A stretch of 64,000 nt of DNA from an uncultured Prochlorococcus sp. (GTDB lineage: Bacteria; Cyanobacteriota; Cyanobacteriia; PCC-6307; Cyanobiaceae). Made by a program: the position numbers and the translations under genes. The notes beneath the pieces were generated by a model, which worked only from the letters and a program-made list of their open reading frames with translations, did no database searches and had not been told where the DNA came from. This document shows, piece after piece, positions 45,657 to 56,411 of the stretch; positions within the stretch are counted from its first letter, which is position 1; the number at the start of each line of letters is the position of its first letter. Where the stretch lies: contig NZ_CACAYO010000004.1 in NCBI RefSeq assembly GCF_902536725.1, forward strand, positions 59,618-123,617, given 5' to 3'.

Positions 45657-47363
45657 TTGAGACTAATACCACCAGTCAGACCATATTCAAATAGGTTTAT
45701 CAAGGGTTTCATATGCATGCTTATTTATGTAGCTTGTTGGCCTTTATTAGCTTATTTAGCAGGAAACTTAATCCCAGCAATTGGTTCAGGTGATCTCTCA
45801 AAAGTTTCTAGTATAATAATTAAGTCTTTATTTGTATTTTTAGTTCAAAAAACTGCTCAATTTGGACAGGATGTATTCATAGCAAAACCAGCTTTAGAAA
45901 TTAGTGAAGTGATGAGAGGAAATTTATTTAGCAGAATTCAAAAAATAAAGATGAATTCTGTTGAATATATTTCAGCCGGGGACATCACATATAGACTTAC
46001 AGAAGATGCAGACAGGGTAAGCGAAGTTATTTATAAAACAGCTCAAGATACTATTCCATGCACTTTACAGTTGTTAGCAGTAATAATCTATATGTTTTAT
46101 TTAGACTGGTCACTAACAGTATCAACTTTTGTTTTAGCACCATTGATTATTCTTTCAGTTAACAGTTTTGGAAGAAGAGTTTTAATAGCATCTGAAAAAA
46201 GTCAAGAATCAACAAGTAATTTAGCAGGTTTAATAGGAGAATCTATAAATGGAATGTCCACGATAAGATCTTTTGCTGCAGAAAATTGGATTGAGAAAAG
46301 ATTTTATAAAAGATTAAGTACAAATAAAAAAGCAAAATATAAAACATTAAAACTACTTGCATTTCAACATCCAGTTGTAGGATTTATTGAAGCATTTGGA
46401 ATATTAGCAATATTAGGTATTGGAGCCGCAAGAATCAATCTAGGCCTTCTAACAAGCGAAGAATTTAGTAGTTTTTTTGCAGCAATATTAATGCTTATTG
46501 ATCCAATAAGCCATATAAGTACAAATTTTAATGACTATAAACAAGCTGAAGCTTCTATAAAAAGGTTGAAAAACATAAATCAAGAACCTGTCGAAGATGA
46601 TAAAGAAAATTTACGAAGGATATCAAATTTTGAAGATAAAATAAGTTTCAAAAAAGTTAATTTTGCTTACAAAAAAGATAATCAAGTACTTAAAAATATC
46701 AATTTAGAAATTAAAAGAGGGGAAGTCACAGCATTTGTTGGAGCTTCTGGAGCTGGTAAAAGTACAATGTTGGCTTTAATATTAAAGTTTATAACTCCAA
46801 ATAATGGAGACATTTTTATAGATGATAAAAATCTCAAAATATTAAATACAAAAGATATTAGAAAAAACATTGCATTAGTACAACAACAGCCTTTTTTATT
46901 TTCAGGAACAGTTATTGATGTAATAAGAATGGGCAGAAATTTCACCAAAGAAGAAGTTATAGAATCAGCAAGAAAAGCAAACGCTCACAACTTCATTCAA
47001 AAGCTTCCTGAAAAATATGAAACTGAGATAACTGAAAGAGGATCAAATTTCTCAGGTGGTCAGATCCAGAGGATAGCAATTGCAAGAGCAATACTTGGGA
47101 ACCCATCAATTCTTCTTTTAGATGAAGCCACAAGTGCGTTAGATGCAGAATCAGAATCTGAAGTACAAAAAGGACTTAATACAGCTATGAAAGATAGAAC
47201 AGTTATTGTTATTGCTCATAGATTAGCCACTACTCAAGAGGCCAATAAAATAGTTGTTTTCGATAAAGGTGAAATTATTGAAGTTGGGAAGCACATTGAT
47301 TTAATAAATAAACCTGGAATATATAAAGAATTATGTGAAAAACAATTGATTAAAAAATTATAG
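45657..47363 (+). CDS. ABC exporter, fused permease and ATPase (MsbA-like)
   Basis: A 568-residue half-transporter working as a homodimer. Six membrane helices span about residues 18-275, then the ATPase domain has Walker A GASGAGKST (about 362-370), Q-loop VQQQP, signature FSGGQIQRIAI (about 461-471), Walker B ILLLDEATSALD and the H-loop IVIAHR. Start codon is TTG. Relatives move lipids, peptides or drugs; a plant-like TAP/ABCB1 resemblance is possible. The substrate cannot be read from sequence. Confidence 0.92.
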   Translation: MRLIPPVRPYSNRFIKGFICMLIYVACWPLLAYLAGNLIPAIGSGDLSKVSSIIIKSLFVFLVQKTAQFGQDVFIAKPALEISEVMRGNLFSRIQKIKMNSVEYISAGDITYRLTEDADRVSEVIYKTAQDTIPCTLQLLAVIIYMFYLDWSLTVSTFVLAPLIILSVNSFGRRVLIASEKSQESTSNLAGLIGESINGMSTIRSFAAENWIEKRFYKRLSTNKKAKYKTLKLLAFQHPVVGFIEAFGILAILGIGAARINLGLLTSEEFSSFFAAILMLIDPISHISTNFNDYKQAEASIKRLKNINQEPVEDDKENLRRISNFEDKISFKKVNFAYKKDNQVLKNINLEIKRGEVTAFVGASGAGKSTMLALILKFITPNNGDIFIDDKNLKILNTKDIRKNIALVQQQPFLFSGTVIDVIRMGRNFTKEEVIESARKANAHNFIQKLPEKYETEITERGSNFSGGQIQRIAIARAILGNPSILLLDEATSALDAESESEVQKGLNTAMKDRTVIVIAHRLATTQEANKIVVFDKGEIIEVGKHIDLINKPGIYKELCEKQLIKKL

Positions 47364-47392
47364 TCCTATTTTATTTGTAAAAAAGTAAATCC

Positions 47393-47611
47393 ATGAGCGA
47401 AAGCATAAATGATTCTGCAAATCCAATCTTAACCTTTGAAGGCAAAAAATATTTAATAAATGAACTTTCTAATGAAATAAAAGAATCTATAAAAGTACTA
47501 CAAATAGCAGATACACAACTTAAGATGCATCAAGATACTCTCAAATTACTTTCAATTAGTCGAAACACTTTAGTTAATCAATTACGTGAAAAACTAAAAA
47601 ACTTAGAATAA
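47393..47611 (+). CDS. DUF6447 family protein
   Basis: A 72-residue protein of a small marine-bacterial family: an N-terminal ILTFEGKKYLINELSNEIK beta part followed by a long helix (VLQIADTQLKMHQDTLKLLSISRNTLVNQLREKL). Probable coiled coil; no known function. It starts 29 bases after the ABC exporter stop and converges on carB. Confidence 0.7.
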   Translation: MSESINDSANPILTFEGKKYLINELSNEIKESIKVLQIADTQLKMHQDTLKLLSISRNTLVNQLREKLKNLE

Positions 47612-47614
47612 ATT

Positions 47615-50600
47615 TTAATAACTGTGGATTTCTTGTAGAGAGTAAGTATTAATTTTGTTGCATTGCAGAGCTTTGATCGCCTTAATGGCTGCCTTTGCTC
47701 CAGGAATAGTCGTAAAAGTTGGAATATTATATTCTAAAGCTGCACGTCTTAAATAAGCATCATCATGAAGAGCCTGTGAGCCAATTGGAGTATTAATTAT
47801 TAATTGAACAAGTCCCGAACGAATTAGGTCCTCAATATTTGGTCTTCCTTCATGCACTTTTAGCACTTCTTCAACTTGAATTCCTAAATTCACCAAATAT
47901 GCAGCTGTGCCCTTTGTTGCAATTAGTTTAAATCCTAAAATCAAAAGTTCTCTAGCAACTTCCTCAAGATTTTTTTTATCTAAATCATTTGTAGATAAAA
48001 AAGCAACTCCTTCTGAAGGAACACCATTACCTGCTGCCAATTCCGACTTGGCATAAGCAATTCCAAAATCTTTAGCTAAACCCATTACTTCTCCAGTAGA
48101 TTTCATTTCAGGACCAAGTAATGTATCAGATCCAGGAAATCTTTTAAAAGGTAAAACGGCCTCTTTTACTGCCTGAAATTTTGGAGAAAATTCTTCTGTG
48201 AAATTAACATCCTCTAATGTAAAACCCTGCATTAACTGGGTAGCTAATTTTGCAACTGGTTTACCTATGGCTTTTGAAACAAATGGAACTGTCCTAGATG
48301 CTCTTGGATTTGCTTCGAGAATAAATAATTTATTTTCTTTATCATTTGTATTTATTACTGCAAATTGCAAATTAATTAAACCAACAACATTTAATCTTTT
48401 TGCGATTAATTTAGTCCAGTTTCTTACATTTTCTATTGTGGATGTTGAAAGAGAAATGGATGGTAAGCAACAAGCTGAATCTCCTGAATGAATTCCCGCA
48501 GGTTCCACATGTTCCATTAGGCCAGCAATTACAACCGAACCCTCTGAATCACACAAAGCATCAACATCTATCTCAATTGCATTATTCAAATATTGATCAA
48601 GAAGGATTGGATGATCAGGTGATACCTTAACAGCTTCAGAAATATATCTCGATAATTCATTCTCATCTTTAACAATTTCCATTGCCCTTCCACCTAAAAC
48701 ATAAGAAGGTCTTACAACTAAGGGGAATCCTATTTTTTTTGCTACTATTTCTGCTTCATTTTGATTACGTGCAATACCGTTTAAAGGTTGTCTGATTCTT
48801 AATTCTTCGAGAATTTTTGTAAATTCTTCTCTATCTTCTGCTAAATCGATAGATATTGGAGAAGTTCCAAGAATTTTAGATCCAGTTCTGATCCCATCAT
48901 TAGATTTGAGCCATTTAAATAAAGATAATGATAATTTCAGTGGAGTTTGACCTCCAAATTGAACAATCAAACCATAAGGATTTTCAGCTTCTATTATGTT
49001 AAGAACATCCTCCAAAGTTACAGGCTCAAAATATAAGATATCGCTAGTATCATAATCTGTTGATACAGTTTCAGGATTACTATTAACCATTATTGTTTTA
49101 TAACCGTTTGTAGAAGCTTGATATGATGCATGACAACAACAGTAATCAAATTCAATTCCCTGACCAATTCTGTTTGGACCTCCTCCTAAAATCATAATTT
49201 TTTTTGATTTACTATTTTCTGAAATCTCGCTATCAAAAATTTGAGAATTAAAATTAAAGAAAGATTCTTCGTAAGTTGAATAATGATAGGGCGTTGAGGA
49301 TGAGAATTCTGCTGAACAAGTATCAACAGTTTTATAGATTGGAATTATATTAAGTTTTTTTCTATATTTTCTTACTTCAAAAAACTCAGAATTAGTTAAA
49401 TTTGCTATCTGTTGATCTGAAAAGCCTAATTGTTTAGCATGCAACATCAAATCCCTATCTAAAGTATAAAGTTCCTTATCTTTCAAAAAATCATTTTCAA
49501 AATTAAATATATTACGTAATTTTTCAATAAACCATAAATCTATATTTGTAACTTCTTGAATATAATTATTAGTTTTTCCAAGCTGCATAGCTTTTTTAAT
49601 TAGGAGAATTCTTTCAGAAGTAGGATTTCTTAAACTGTTTTTAATTTGACTCTCATCTTTATATTTATCTTCTGAATCACATTCCCATCCGAAAACGCCT
49701 ACTTCTAGTGACCTTAATGCTTTCTGAAATGATTCTTCAAAAGAACGACCTATTGCCATTGACTCACCAACAGATTTCATAGCAGTGCTTAAAGTATTAG
49801 ATGAGCCTTTAAACTTTTCAAAAGCAAATCTTGGGATCTTAGTAACTACATAGTCAATTGATGGCTCAAAACATGCAGGTGTTTTTTTTGTAATATCATT
49901 AATAATCTCATCAAGTGTATAGCCAACAGATAATAAAGCTGCAATCTTAGCTATGGGAAATCCAGTTGCTTTACTTGCCAAAGCAGAGGATCTACTTACA
50001 CGAGGATTCATCTCAATGACAATTACTTCTCCATTACATGGATTAATTGCAAATTGAATATTACTCCCTCCTGTTTCAACTCCCACCTCTCTAATAATCT
50101 TCAATGACAAATCCCGCAACCTCTGATACTCCTTATCTGTCAAAGTCTGTGCAGGAGCTACAGTAATCGAATCTCCAGTGTGGACACCCATTGGGTCTAA
50201 ATTTTCAATACTGCAAACTATTACCACATTGTCAGCAGTATCTCTCATTACCTCTAGTTCAAACTCCTTCCATCCAATGAGTGATTTTTCAATTAATATT
50301 TGATTACTTGGACTTTCCTCTAAACCTGATTTACACAACTCGACAAATTCTTCAAGATTAAAAGCAATTCCACCTCCTACTCCACCTAAAGTAAACGCAG
50401 GCCTTATTATAAGAGGATAGGAACTGATTTTTTTTGATACATCAATAGCTTCATCTAGGTTAGATGCAATGCCAGATGGACAAACATTTACATTTATTTT
50501 CTCCATAGATTCTTTAAATAATTTCCTATCTTCAGCTTTATTAATAGCTTTTAAATCAGCTCCAATTAATTCGATATTATTTTGTTTTAAAAAATCTGAC

Positions 50601-50911
50601 TCTGATAATTTAACTGCAAGATTCAAGGCGGTTTGACCTCCCATGGTGGGAAGAATTGCATCAGGTTTTTCTCTTAGAATGATCTGAGAAACTATTTCAG
50701 GAGTCAATGGTTCAATATATGTTTTACTTGCGATATCAGGATCAGTCATTATTGATGCCGGATTTGAATTTATCAAGACAATTTCATAACCAGCATTCTT
50801 TAATGCTTTGCAAGCTTGAGTACCAGAGTAATCAAATTCGCATGCTTGCCCTATAACTATCGGTCCCGAACCTAGAATAAGAATTTTTTTAAGATCACCT
50901 CTTTGAGGCAT
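47615..50911 (-). CDS. carB: carbamoyl-phosphate synthase large subunit
   Basis: A 1098-residue enzyme making carbamoyl phosphate for arginine and pyrimidines with CarA (not in the window). It has the two homologous halves, each with an ATP-grasp domain: first half from [20 protein letters not shown], second half from [20 protein letters not shown] around residue 570. The C-terminal MGS-like regulatory domain (about 965-1090, [14 protein letters not shown]) is present. Slightly longer than the usual 1070-1080 residues, mostly in linkers. Confidence 0.97.
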   Translation of the reverse strand: MPQRGDLKKILILGSGPIVIGQACEFDYSGTQACKALKNAGYEIVLINSNPASIMTDPDIASKTYIEPLTPEIVSQIILREKPDAILPTMGGQTALNLAVKLSESDFLKQNNIELIGADLKAINKAEDRKLFKESMEKINVNVCPSGIASNLDEAIDVSKKISSYPLIIRPAFTLGGVGGGIAFNLEEFVELCKSGLEESPSNQILIEKSLIGWKEFELEVMRDTADNVVIVCSIENLDPMGVHTGDSITVAPAQTLTDKEYQRLRDLSLKIIREVGVETGGSNIQFAINPCNGEVIVIEMNPRVSRSSALASKATGFPIAKIAALLSVGYTLDEIINDITKKTPACFEPSIDYVVTKIPRFAFEKFKGSSNTLSTAMKSVGESMAIGRSFEESFQKALRSLEVGVFGWECDSEDKYKDESQIKNSLRNPTSERILLIKKAMQLGKTNNYIQEVTNIDLWFIEKLRNIFNFENDFLKDKELYTLDRDLMLHAKQLGFSDQQIANLTNSEFFEVRKYRKKLNIIPIYKTVDTCSAEFSSSTPYHYSTYEESFFNFNSQIFDSEISENSKSKKIMILGGGPNRIGQGIEFDYCCCHASYQASTNGYKTIMVNSNPETVSTDYDTSDILYFEPVTLEDVLNIIEAENPYGLIVQFGGQTPLKLSLSLFKWLKSNDGIRTGSKILGTSPISIDLAEDREEFTKILEELRIRQPLNGIARNQNEAEIVAKKIGFPLVVRPSYVLGGRAMEIVKDENELSRYISEAVKVSPDHPILLDQYLNNAIEIDVDALCDSEGSVVIAGLMEHVEPAGIHSGDSACCLPSISLSTSTIENVRNWTKLIAKRLNVVGLINLQFAVINTNDKENKLFILEANPRASRTVPFVSKAIGKPVAKLATQLMQGFTLEDVNFTEEFSPKFQAVKEAVLPFKRFPGSDTLLGPEMKSTGEVMGLAKDFGIAYAKSELAAGNGVPSEGVAFLSTNDLDKKNLEEVARELLILGFKLIATKGTAAYLVNLGIQVEEVLKVHEGRPNIEDLIRSGLVQLIINTPIGSQALHDDAYLRRAALEYNIPTFTTIPGAKAAIKAIKALQCNKINTYSLQEIHSY

Positions 50912-51018
50912 AATTTAAACGTTAATTTATCTCATGCTACTTATAAATCATCAGATGTTAATCAAGTTACTTGAAAAGCAACATTTGTTTCTATAGTATT
51001 GGAAGAAATTAATTTTTT

Positions 51019-51657
51019 ATGAGCGAACTTCAGCGACTTAAAAGTTTGTTGCCTCCAGAAAATGAAAGTTGGGTATTTGTTGAAGCTGCTGTGGCTATAG
51101 ATCCACCTTTAATAACGCTTGAGGAAATCGGTCGTGACGAAGTAGAAATTCAGATAGATTTAGATAAATGGGATAATTTTGCTATTGACCATAGAAATTT
51201 ATTATTTTGGCACGAGGTTGGGAAAATCCAAAATGACACCATCCCCAGAGATGGATGGGAAATGGCAGCACTTGCAATAGGACTTGGAGGGGCTATAGGA
51301 GAGTTGTGGGTACAAGATGGTTTGCTTTTATTACTTGCTCTAGGTTTATCAAGTTTTGCAGGATACAGATTATATTTAAAAAATAATTCTGAAAAAAAAC
51401 TTCAGGATGCTATTTATGCTGATGAAAGAGCTATAGATCTTGCCTGTAGATTTGGATACAGCATTCCAAATGCTTATAAAAGTCTTGGAGGAGCATTAAA
51501 AGAGCTAATAGAAATGACACGAAAAAAGAAAAAAAGAAGTTTCTTTGAAGATAGATTAGATGCCTTAAGAAAAAGTGCAGAGAAAGCAAGATCAGAATTA
51601 TCTCAGCAAGAAGGCTCAGAAAAATCAGTTTCAAGTGAAAACGTTTATGGACAATAA
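51019..51657 (+). CDS. DUF3318 family protein
   Basis: A 212-residue cyanobacterial protein. The N-terminal soluble part has LLPPENESWVFVEAA and a VEIQIDLDKWDNFAIDHRNLLFWHEVGKI segment; a hydrophobic region (about 83-118, containing WVQDGLLLLLALGLSSFAGYRLY) may be one or two helices; the tail is a charged coiled coil. The HEVGKI stretch lacks the spacing of a zinc protease. It overlaps rsfS by 11 bases. Confidence 0.75.
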   Translation: MSELQRLKSLLPPENESWVFVEAAVAIDPPLITLEEIGRDEVEIQIDLDKWDNFAIDHRNLLFWHEVGKIQNDTIPRDGWEMAALAIGLGGAIGELWVQDGLLLLLALGLSSFAGYRLYLKNNSEKKLQDAIYADERAIDLACRFGYSIPNAYKSLGGALKELIEMTRKKKKRSFFEDRLDALRKSAEKARSELSQQEGSEKSVSSENVYGQ

Positions 51658-51991
51658 AAGTTTGGTTTTAATAGCAGCCAAAGCATGTGATGAAAAAAAG
51701 GCGAGAGATATAAAACTTATAAAAATTGACAAAGTATCGTTTATAAGTGAATGGATTTTGATTGCAGAAGGATTATCTGATGTACAGGTTAGATCAATAA
51801 CTAACTCTGTAGAGGGAGAGCTTAGAGAAAAGGCTAAAGTTGAACCTATACGAAAAGAAGGGATTAACGAAGCGAAATGGGCTTTACTCGATTATGGTGA
51901 TTTGATAGTAAATATTTTTCAACCTGAAATAAGAAAATATTATGACCTTGAGTCATTCTGGAGTAATGGGGATAATCTTTTATTTCCATAA
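51647..51991 (+). CDS. rsfS: ribosomal silencing factor RsfS
   Basis: A 114-residue protein that binds L14 and keeps the ribosomal subunits apart in starvation. I take the ATG giving MDNKSLVLIAAKACDEKKA rather than an upstream in-frame ATG that lies in the preceding gene. The body has the usual DYFVI-like strand in a diverged form (EWILIAEGLSDVQVRSI), PIRKEGINEAKWALLDYGDLIVNIFQ, and the C-terminal YYDLESFW. It is translationally coupled to the DUF3318 gene. Confidence 0.9.
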   Translation: MDNKSLVLIAAKACDEKKARDIKLIKIDKVSFISEWILIAEGLSDVQVRSITNSVEGELREKAKVEPIRKEGINEAKWALLDYGDLIVNIFQPEIRKYYDLESFWSNGDNLLFP

Positions 51992-52000
51992 TTTTTTTTA

Positions 52001-52495
52001 ATGAATCAATCCAAATGTCCTGTCCCTAGAGCACAGCAACCCACAAATGAATTCATAGAATTATCAAAATCTAAAATATTTTCTTGGCCAAAAACAAAAA
52101 AGTCACTAATTCTTATATTGATAAAGTTTTGGGTTGGAGCTTTTGTTCTATTTCTTGTTATTTCTTCAGGTAGTGTATATTTCAAAACGTCCCTTTTAAA
52201 ATATATTCTATTAAGTTTTTTTAGTAGCTTATCAATACCTCTCTTAATTACAATAAGGTTATATCTAGGTTGGAAGCATATATTTAATAGATTAATATCT
52301 GAAAAAGTCGAATACGAGGAGTCCGGTTGGTATGACGGTCAAGTATGGGAAAAGCCATTAGTTTTAAAAGAAAAAGAATCACTTATTGCCTCAATTGAGG
52401 TAAAACCTATTTTAAAAAATTTAATTCAAATTCTTTCTATTATTTCAGTTTTAGCTTTGTCTGGTATTTTGCTTTTTCAATATAATAATTTCTAA
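52001..52495 (+). CDS. CGLD27/DUF1230 (Ycf36-like) membrane protein
   Basis: A 164-residue protein of the Ycf36/CGLD27 family of cyanobacteria, red-algal plastids and plants. It starts with a CPVPRAQQPTNEF segment typical of the family, has two helices in the first half (about 39-58 and 66-84), WKHIFNRLISEKVEYEESGWYDGQVWEKP with its conserved YEESGWYDGQ, and a last helix near the C-terminus. In plants it is linked to iron-deficiency and photosynthetic acclimation. The stop is immediately followed by the asparaginase ATG. Confidence 0.87.
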   Translation: MNQSKCPVPRAQQPTNEFIELSKSKIFSWPKTKKSLILILIKFWVGAFVLFLVISSGSVYFKTSLLKYILLSFFSSLSIPLLITIRLYLGWKHIFNRLISEKVEYEESGWYDGQVWEKPLVLKEKESLIASIEVKPILKNLIQILSIISVLALSGILLFQYNNF

Positions 52496-53461
52496 ATGAG
52501 TTCTAATTTCAAAAACCTCTACACTTCTAACAATCCTCCCTTGCAAGCAACCTTAATGAGAGGATCTAATATTGAGTCGATACACAAGATTCATGCTGTT
52601 ATTACTGATAAAAAAGGAAGGGTTTTAATGTGTGCCGGAAATCCAGAATATAAAAGTTTCATAAGGTCAGCACTAAAACCTTTTCAAGCAATACCTTTCG
52701 TTAGTAGCGGAGCTTCATCAAAATTTAATAATGAATCAAAATCAATTGCTTTAGCATGCGGGTCACATAGTGGATCAAAACTTCATTCAAGGGAAGCATT
52801 CAAAATTTTGTGGGATTATGACATTGACATTAATAATCTTAAGTGTCCAAAATCAAAGACAAGTCCATTAGAACACAATTGTTCAGGTAAACATGCTGCT
52901 TTTTTAGCTACATGCAAAAAAATGAATTGGCCATTAGATAGTTATCTAAAAGGGGATCATCCTCTTCAAATAGAAATATTCAGAATTGTTTCTGAATTAC
53001 TCGAAATCCCGTCATCTGAAATAAACGCAGAACGTGATGATTGTGGTGCGCCCACTCTTTATTTAAAACTATTAGAAATGTCTAGGTTATATTCACTCCT
53101 TAGCAGCTCCGAAAATGCTGAATTAGAACAAATCAGTAGAGCTATGACAACAAACCCAATAATGATAAGTGATAACTATAAATTTGATACAGAAATAATT
53201 AAAGCTTCACATGGGAACGTTATAGGTAAAGGAGGAGCCGAGGGAATACAGTGTCTATGTAAAGTAAATGAAGGAATAGGTTTAGCTTTAAAAGTAGAAG
53301 ACGGTTCAAAAAGAGCAAAGCATGCTGTCAGTCTTCACTTACTAAAACAGTTAGAGTGGATATCTGACTTGAGAATTCAAGACATCGAAGAAAAGGTGTT
53401 TAATTTTCCTAAAGGAGTGCGACTTGAAGTTAAAGGTAAAGTAAAATTCCAAGAATCCTAA
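52496..53461 (+). CDS. L-asparaginase, thermolabile (PF06089) family
   Basis: A 321-residue protein of the Rhizobium-type asparaginase family, distinct from the bacterial type I/II enzymes. Blocks: MRGSNIESIHKIHAVI with the Gly-Ser-x-x-Glu start, SALKPFQAIPF, ACGSHSG, HNCSGKHAAF, ERDDCGAPTL and HGNVIGKGGAEG. These include the residues proposed for catalysis and zinc binding in the family. Nitrogen recycling from asparagine is the likely role. It abuts the CGLD27 gene. Confidence 0.85.
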   Translation: MSSNFKNLYTSNNPPLQATLMRGSNIESIHKIHAVITDKKGRVLMCAGNPEYKSFIRSALKPFQAIPFVSSGASSKFNNESKSIALACGSHSGSKLHSREAFKILWDYDIDINNLKCPKSKTSPLEHNCSGKHAAFLATCKKMNWPLDSYLKGDHPLQIEIFRIVSELLEIPSSEINAERDDCGAPTLYLKLLEMSRLYSLLSSSENAELEQISRAMTTNPIMISDNYKFDTEIIKASHGNVIGKGGAEGIQCLCKVNEGIGLALKVEDGSKRAKHAVSLHLLKQLEWISDLRIQDIEEKVFNFPKGVRLEVKGKVKFQES

Positions 53462-53506
53462 AAAACAGGAAATAATACCCCTTTCAGATGTATGCTATGT
53501 ATATGT

Positions 53507-53583
<77 letters not shown>

Positions 53584-53588
53584 TTTAG

Positions 53589-53613
53589 AAGCAGCTTCAA
53601 AGCTGCTTTTTTT
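53589..53613 (+). terminator. intrinsic terminator after the initiator tRNA
   Basis: AAGCAGCTT (53589-53597), loop CA, AAGCTGCTT (53600-53608): a 9-base stem with the T-run beginning within its arm to 53613. The strongest Rho-independent terminator in the window. Confidence 0.9.
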
Positions 53614-53686
53614 AGTAATTGCAATAATTACAGCAATTATAAAAATTAAGATAATAACGTCTTAACTAAAAAAAGTTTATTAATAA

Positions 53687-53788
53687 TTATTTGAGATCTT
53701 TTTGAATAGAGAATTTCAACTCAACTCTAACTATTAGACCAGTAATGATAAAAAGTATTCCAATGTATGAATTCAAAGATAGGTCCAA
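53687..53788 (-). CDS. possible 33-residue membrane peptide
   Basis: A TTG-started frame: MDLSLNSYIGILFIITGLIVR then a polar tail ending QKDLK. One membrane helix. The start is weak and nothing else supports it. The rest of the gap 53614-53946 contains nothing that I recognise. Confidence 0.3.
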   Translation of the reverse strand: MDLSLNSYIGILFIITGLIVRVELKFSIQKDLK

Positions 53789-53946
53789 AATATTAAATTA
53801 ATTTTCTAAATAAATTTTAACTCACAAATCATTACTGTTGAATGTACTAGTAACAATGAATTTAAAAAATCTTATTTTTGAACATTTACATCTTTGATAT
53901 GGTATTTAATAAAGTAGAGTAAATTTATGTAATTAAGAAAAATTAT

Positions 53947-54093
53947 ATGCAGAATTTTCTACAGCGTGATTTAGGTTCAAGCATGTTATCATTAGCTGTC
54001 ATATTAGGTTGGTTGGGTCTGTTTTTTGTATTTTTGAGAGTATTAACAATTTCAATAAAGAGAATCCTTGAAGCTGTTTTCAAAAAATCTTAA
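53947..54093 (+). CDS. small membrane protein
   Basis: A 48-residue ATG-started protein: MQNFLQRDLGSSM, one helix (LSLAVILGWLGLFFVFL), then a basic C-terminal helix (TISIKRILEAVFKKS). Basic tail predicts N-out, C-in. Unidentified; well formed for a small membrane protein. Confidence 0.55.
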   Translation: MQNFLQRDLGSSMLSLAVILGWLGLFFVFLRVLTISIKRILEAVFKKS

Positions 54094-54163
54094 TTATTGA
54101 TATAAATCAATAATTCTGAATTAATCACATAAATCCTGATTGACTAGGTATAATAACCTAAAA

Positions 54164-54553
54164 ATGTCAATTTTAGATAAGGTTAAAATTGGAAATTCTG
54201 TTCAAATTAACCTAGAACTATCTAAGGATAGACTTACCAAAGAAACTATTGATGCGATAAATGTTTCGTCATTGGGTAAGATAAGTGATTTCAGAATAAC
54301 TGATGGCAAAGGCATTGGAGTTGTCTTGCAATTATCAAATGGTAAAGAACAATGGTTTTTTGAAGATGAAATTGATATTCTCGACGAAAATGGTAACGTA
54401 ATTAAAAAAAATAATGATAAAAAAAAGAATAGTAATTTTATATTTGATTTTTTGAGAGGATTAAATTATGAAAATAAAAATAAGGTAAGCGAGTTACTTA
54501 ATCCAATTAACTTTTTTATCTGGCTGGCTGTATCTTTAAAAGATATTTTTTAA
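54164..54553 (+). CDS. DUF2862 family protein
   Basis: A 129-residue protein whose first 85 residues match the cyanobacterial/plastid DUF2862 domain: a small beta barrel (KVKIGNSVQINLELSKDRL, GKISDFRITDGKGIGVVLQLSNGKEQWFFEDEI). The rest is a Lys/Asn linker and a hydrophobic C-terminal stretch (about 112-125, INFFIWLAVSLKDIF). I start at the ATG giving MSILDKVKIG, not 24 bases upstream, because the domain begins there. Confidence 0.78.
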   Translation: MSILDKVKIGNSVQINLELSKDRLTKETIDAINVSSLGKISDFRITDGKGIGVVLQLSNGKEQWFFEDEIDILDENGNVIKKNNDKKKNSNFIFDFLRGLNYENKNKVSELLNPINFFIWLAVSLKDIF

Positions 54554-54630
54554 ATCGAAAAAAATTTTTCTAAAATAAATATAATTTAACAATTTATTCA
54601 AATATAAAATTTCAATAATTAAAAATTTAA

Positions 54631-55627
54631 ATGGTACACAATATTATCGATGTAAGAAATTTATCTAAGTCATTTGAAATCTCTTCCAAAGAACCAGGCT
54701 TAAAAGGAACAATTAAACATTTTTTTTAGAAGAAAAACAAAAAGTGTGAAAGTTATAAAAAATATAAGTTTTGAAATTAAAGAAGGAGAAATAGTAGGTT
54801 TTCTAGGTGCTAATGGAGCTGGGAAAACAACAATCTTAAAAATGCTTTGTGGCTTAATTTATCCAAGTGAAGGTTCGATTTTGGTTTCAGGCAACTTACC
54901 TTTCAGGAGAAAAGAAAATTTTTTAAAGAATATCACTTTAATAATGGGACAAAAGCAACAGCTTATTTGGGATCTTCCGCCAATTGAATCATTCTATTTG
55001 AATGCATCAATATATGACTTAGATAAGTTCGAAGCTAAAAAGAGAATAAAAAAACTATCGGAAATGCTTGAAATTGATGAAGAGCTATTTATACCTGTTA
55101 GAAAACTTTCACTAGGTCAGCGAATGAAATCAGAATTACTAGCAGCTTTGATACATGAACCAAATATTTTATTTTTAGACGAGCCGACACTTGGATTAGA
55201 TATTAATGCACAGAGAAATTTAAGAAAATTCCTTCAAAGATACAATCAGGAAACTAATGCAACAATATGCCTAACCAGTCATTACATGAAAGATATTACA
55301 TCGCTATGCAAGAGAGTTATATGTGTGCACGAAGGGGCTATATCTTATGATGGGAAACTTGACCTATTATTAAAAAAACTTTCTCCTGTTAAAGAAATAT
55401 TAATAGTTTGTCGCTCAGAAGAGGATGCAATTAAATTAGAAAATTCCGGTTTTACTGTTAAAAATAAAATAAAGAATGAAATCACTATAAAAATTGAAAA
55501 CAACTCTATTACCTCTTCACTAAAAACCATCCTAAATAATTTTGATATCGAAGACCTTTTTATAAATGAACCACCCATAGATGAAGTTATTGGGAAGGTA
55601 TTAATCAAAAAAGATTATGATATTTAA
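54631..55627 (+). pseudogene. ABC-2 transporter ATPase, frameshifted in an 8-T run
   Basis: ATP-binding protein of an ABC-2 exporter (COG4586-like). The first frame gives MVHNIIDVRNLSKSFEISS through GTIKHFF and then hits TAG at 54727-54729. Dropping one T from TTTTTTTT (54720-54727) makes the frame continue RRKTKSVKVIKNISFEIKEGE, matching the family across the junction, and would give 331 residues. The remaining frame from GTG 54746 (293 residues) still has Walker A FLGANGAGKTT (about 18-28), signature LSLGQRMKSE, Walker B ILFLDEPTLGLD and the H-loop. It may be a real broken gene, a sequencing slip, or rescued by slippage or by restart at the GTG. Confidence 0.75.
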
Positions 55628-56411
55628 TTTGATTAACCGTAAAATATTCACCTTACTAAAAGTCCAATATTCAAACATGTTGGAATATAGGGTAGAAATT
55701 GCATTATGGGCAATTTCAGGAATTATTCCTTTTTTCATGTTAAATATTTGGACAAATAATAATCTAAATGAATCCATAAACATAAGTGATGTAATGCTTT
55801 CTAGGTATTTCTTATGTGCTTTTTTTGTAAGACAGTTTTCTGTAGTTTGGGTTGTATTTAGTTTTGAAGAGGATTCTCTTATGGGGAAAGTATCTCCGTA
55901 TTTAATCCAACCTTTAAATCCATTTTTTAGATATTTTGCACAACATCTTGCTGAACAAATAACAAGATTTCCCTTCGCACTAATAATCGCATTCTTCTTT
56001 TTTATTTTTAATCCAGAAAGTATATGGATACCAAATTTGAGTATTTTACTCTTATCTATAGTGTCCACTTTCTTATCCTTCTTGATTCAATTTTTAATCC
56101 AGTCAATAGTTGCATGTCTATGTTTCTGGACAGAGAAAGCATCATCAATAGAAAGATTGTTATTTATTCCAACTTTATTTCTCTCAGGTCTTTTAGCACC
56201 AGTAGTTTCATTTCCTTCATATGTTAAATCATGGATTTATTTGACTCCTTTTCCATATCTAATTGATTTCCCTGCGAACTTACTGTCAGGAAATAAAACA
56301 AATATTAGCGCAGGCTTAAGTATGCAAATTCTATGGATTTTTTTACTTTTCCCATTATTTAAGAAAATCTGGTCTGAAGGAACGAAAAAATATACAGCGA
56401 TGGGGTCATGA
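55617..56411 (+). CDS. ABC-2 transporter permease, COG4587/DUF990-like
   Basis: A 264-residue intact membrane protein with six helices, overlapping the ATPase end by 11 bases. It begins with LLKVQYSNMLEYRVEIALWAIS, has an intramembrane FLSGLLAPVVSFPSYVKSW loop before the last helices and ends TKKYTAMGS. It pairs with the next gene to form the channel. An internal 7-T run here is in frame. The exported substrate is unknown; relatives include antibiotic, lipid and sugar exporters. Confidence 0.82.
   Translation: MIFNLINRKIFTLLKVQYSNMLEYRVEIALWAISGIIPFFMLNIWTNNNLNESINISDVMLSRYFLCAFFVRQFSVVWVVFSFEEDSLMGKVSPYLIQPLNPFFRYFAQHLAEQITRFPFALIIAFFFFIFNPESIWIPNLSILLLSIVSTFLSFLIQFLIQSIVACLCFWTEKASSIERLLFIPTLFLSGLLAPVVSFPSYVKSWIYLTPFPYLIDFPANLLSGNKTNISAGLSMQILWIFLLFPLFKKIWSEGTKKYTAMGS

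Noticed and set aside
55601..56068. 155-codon minus-strand frame inside the ABC permease
   Set aside because: The plus strand has a conserved membrane protein; the antisense product has no coherent features.
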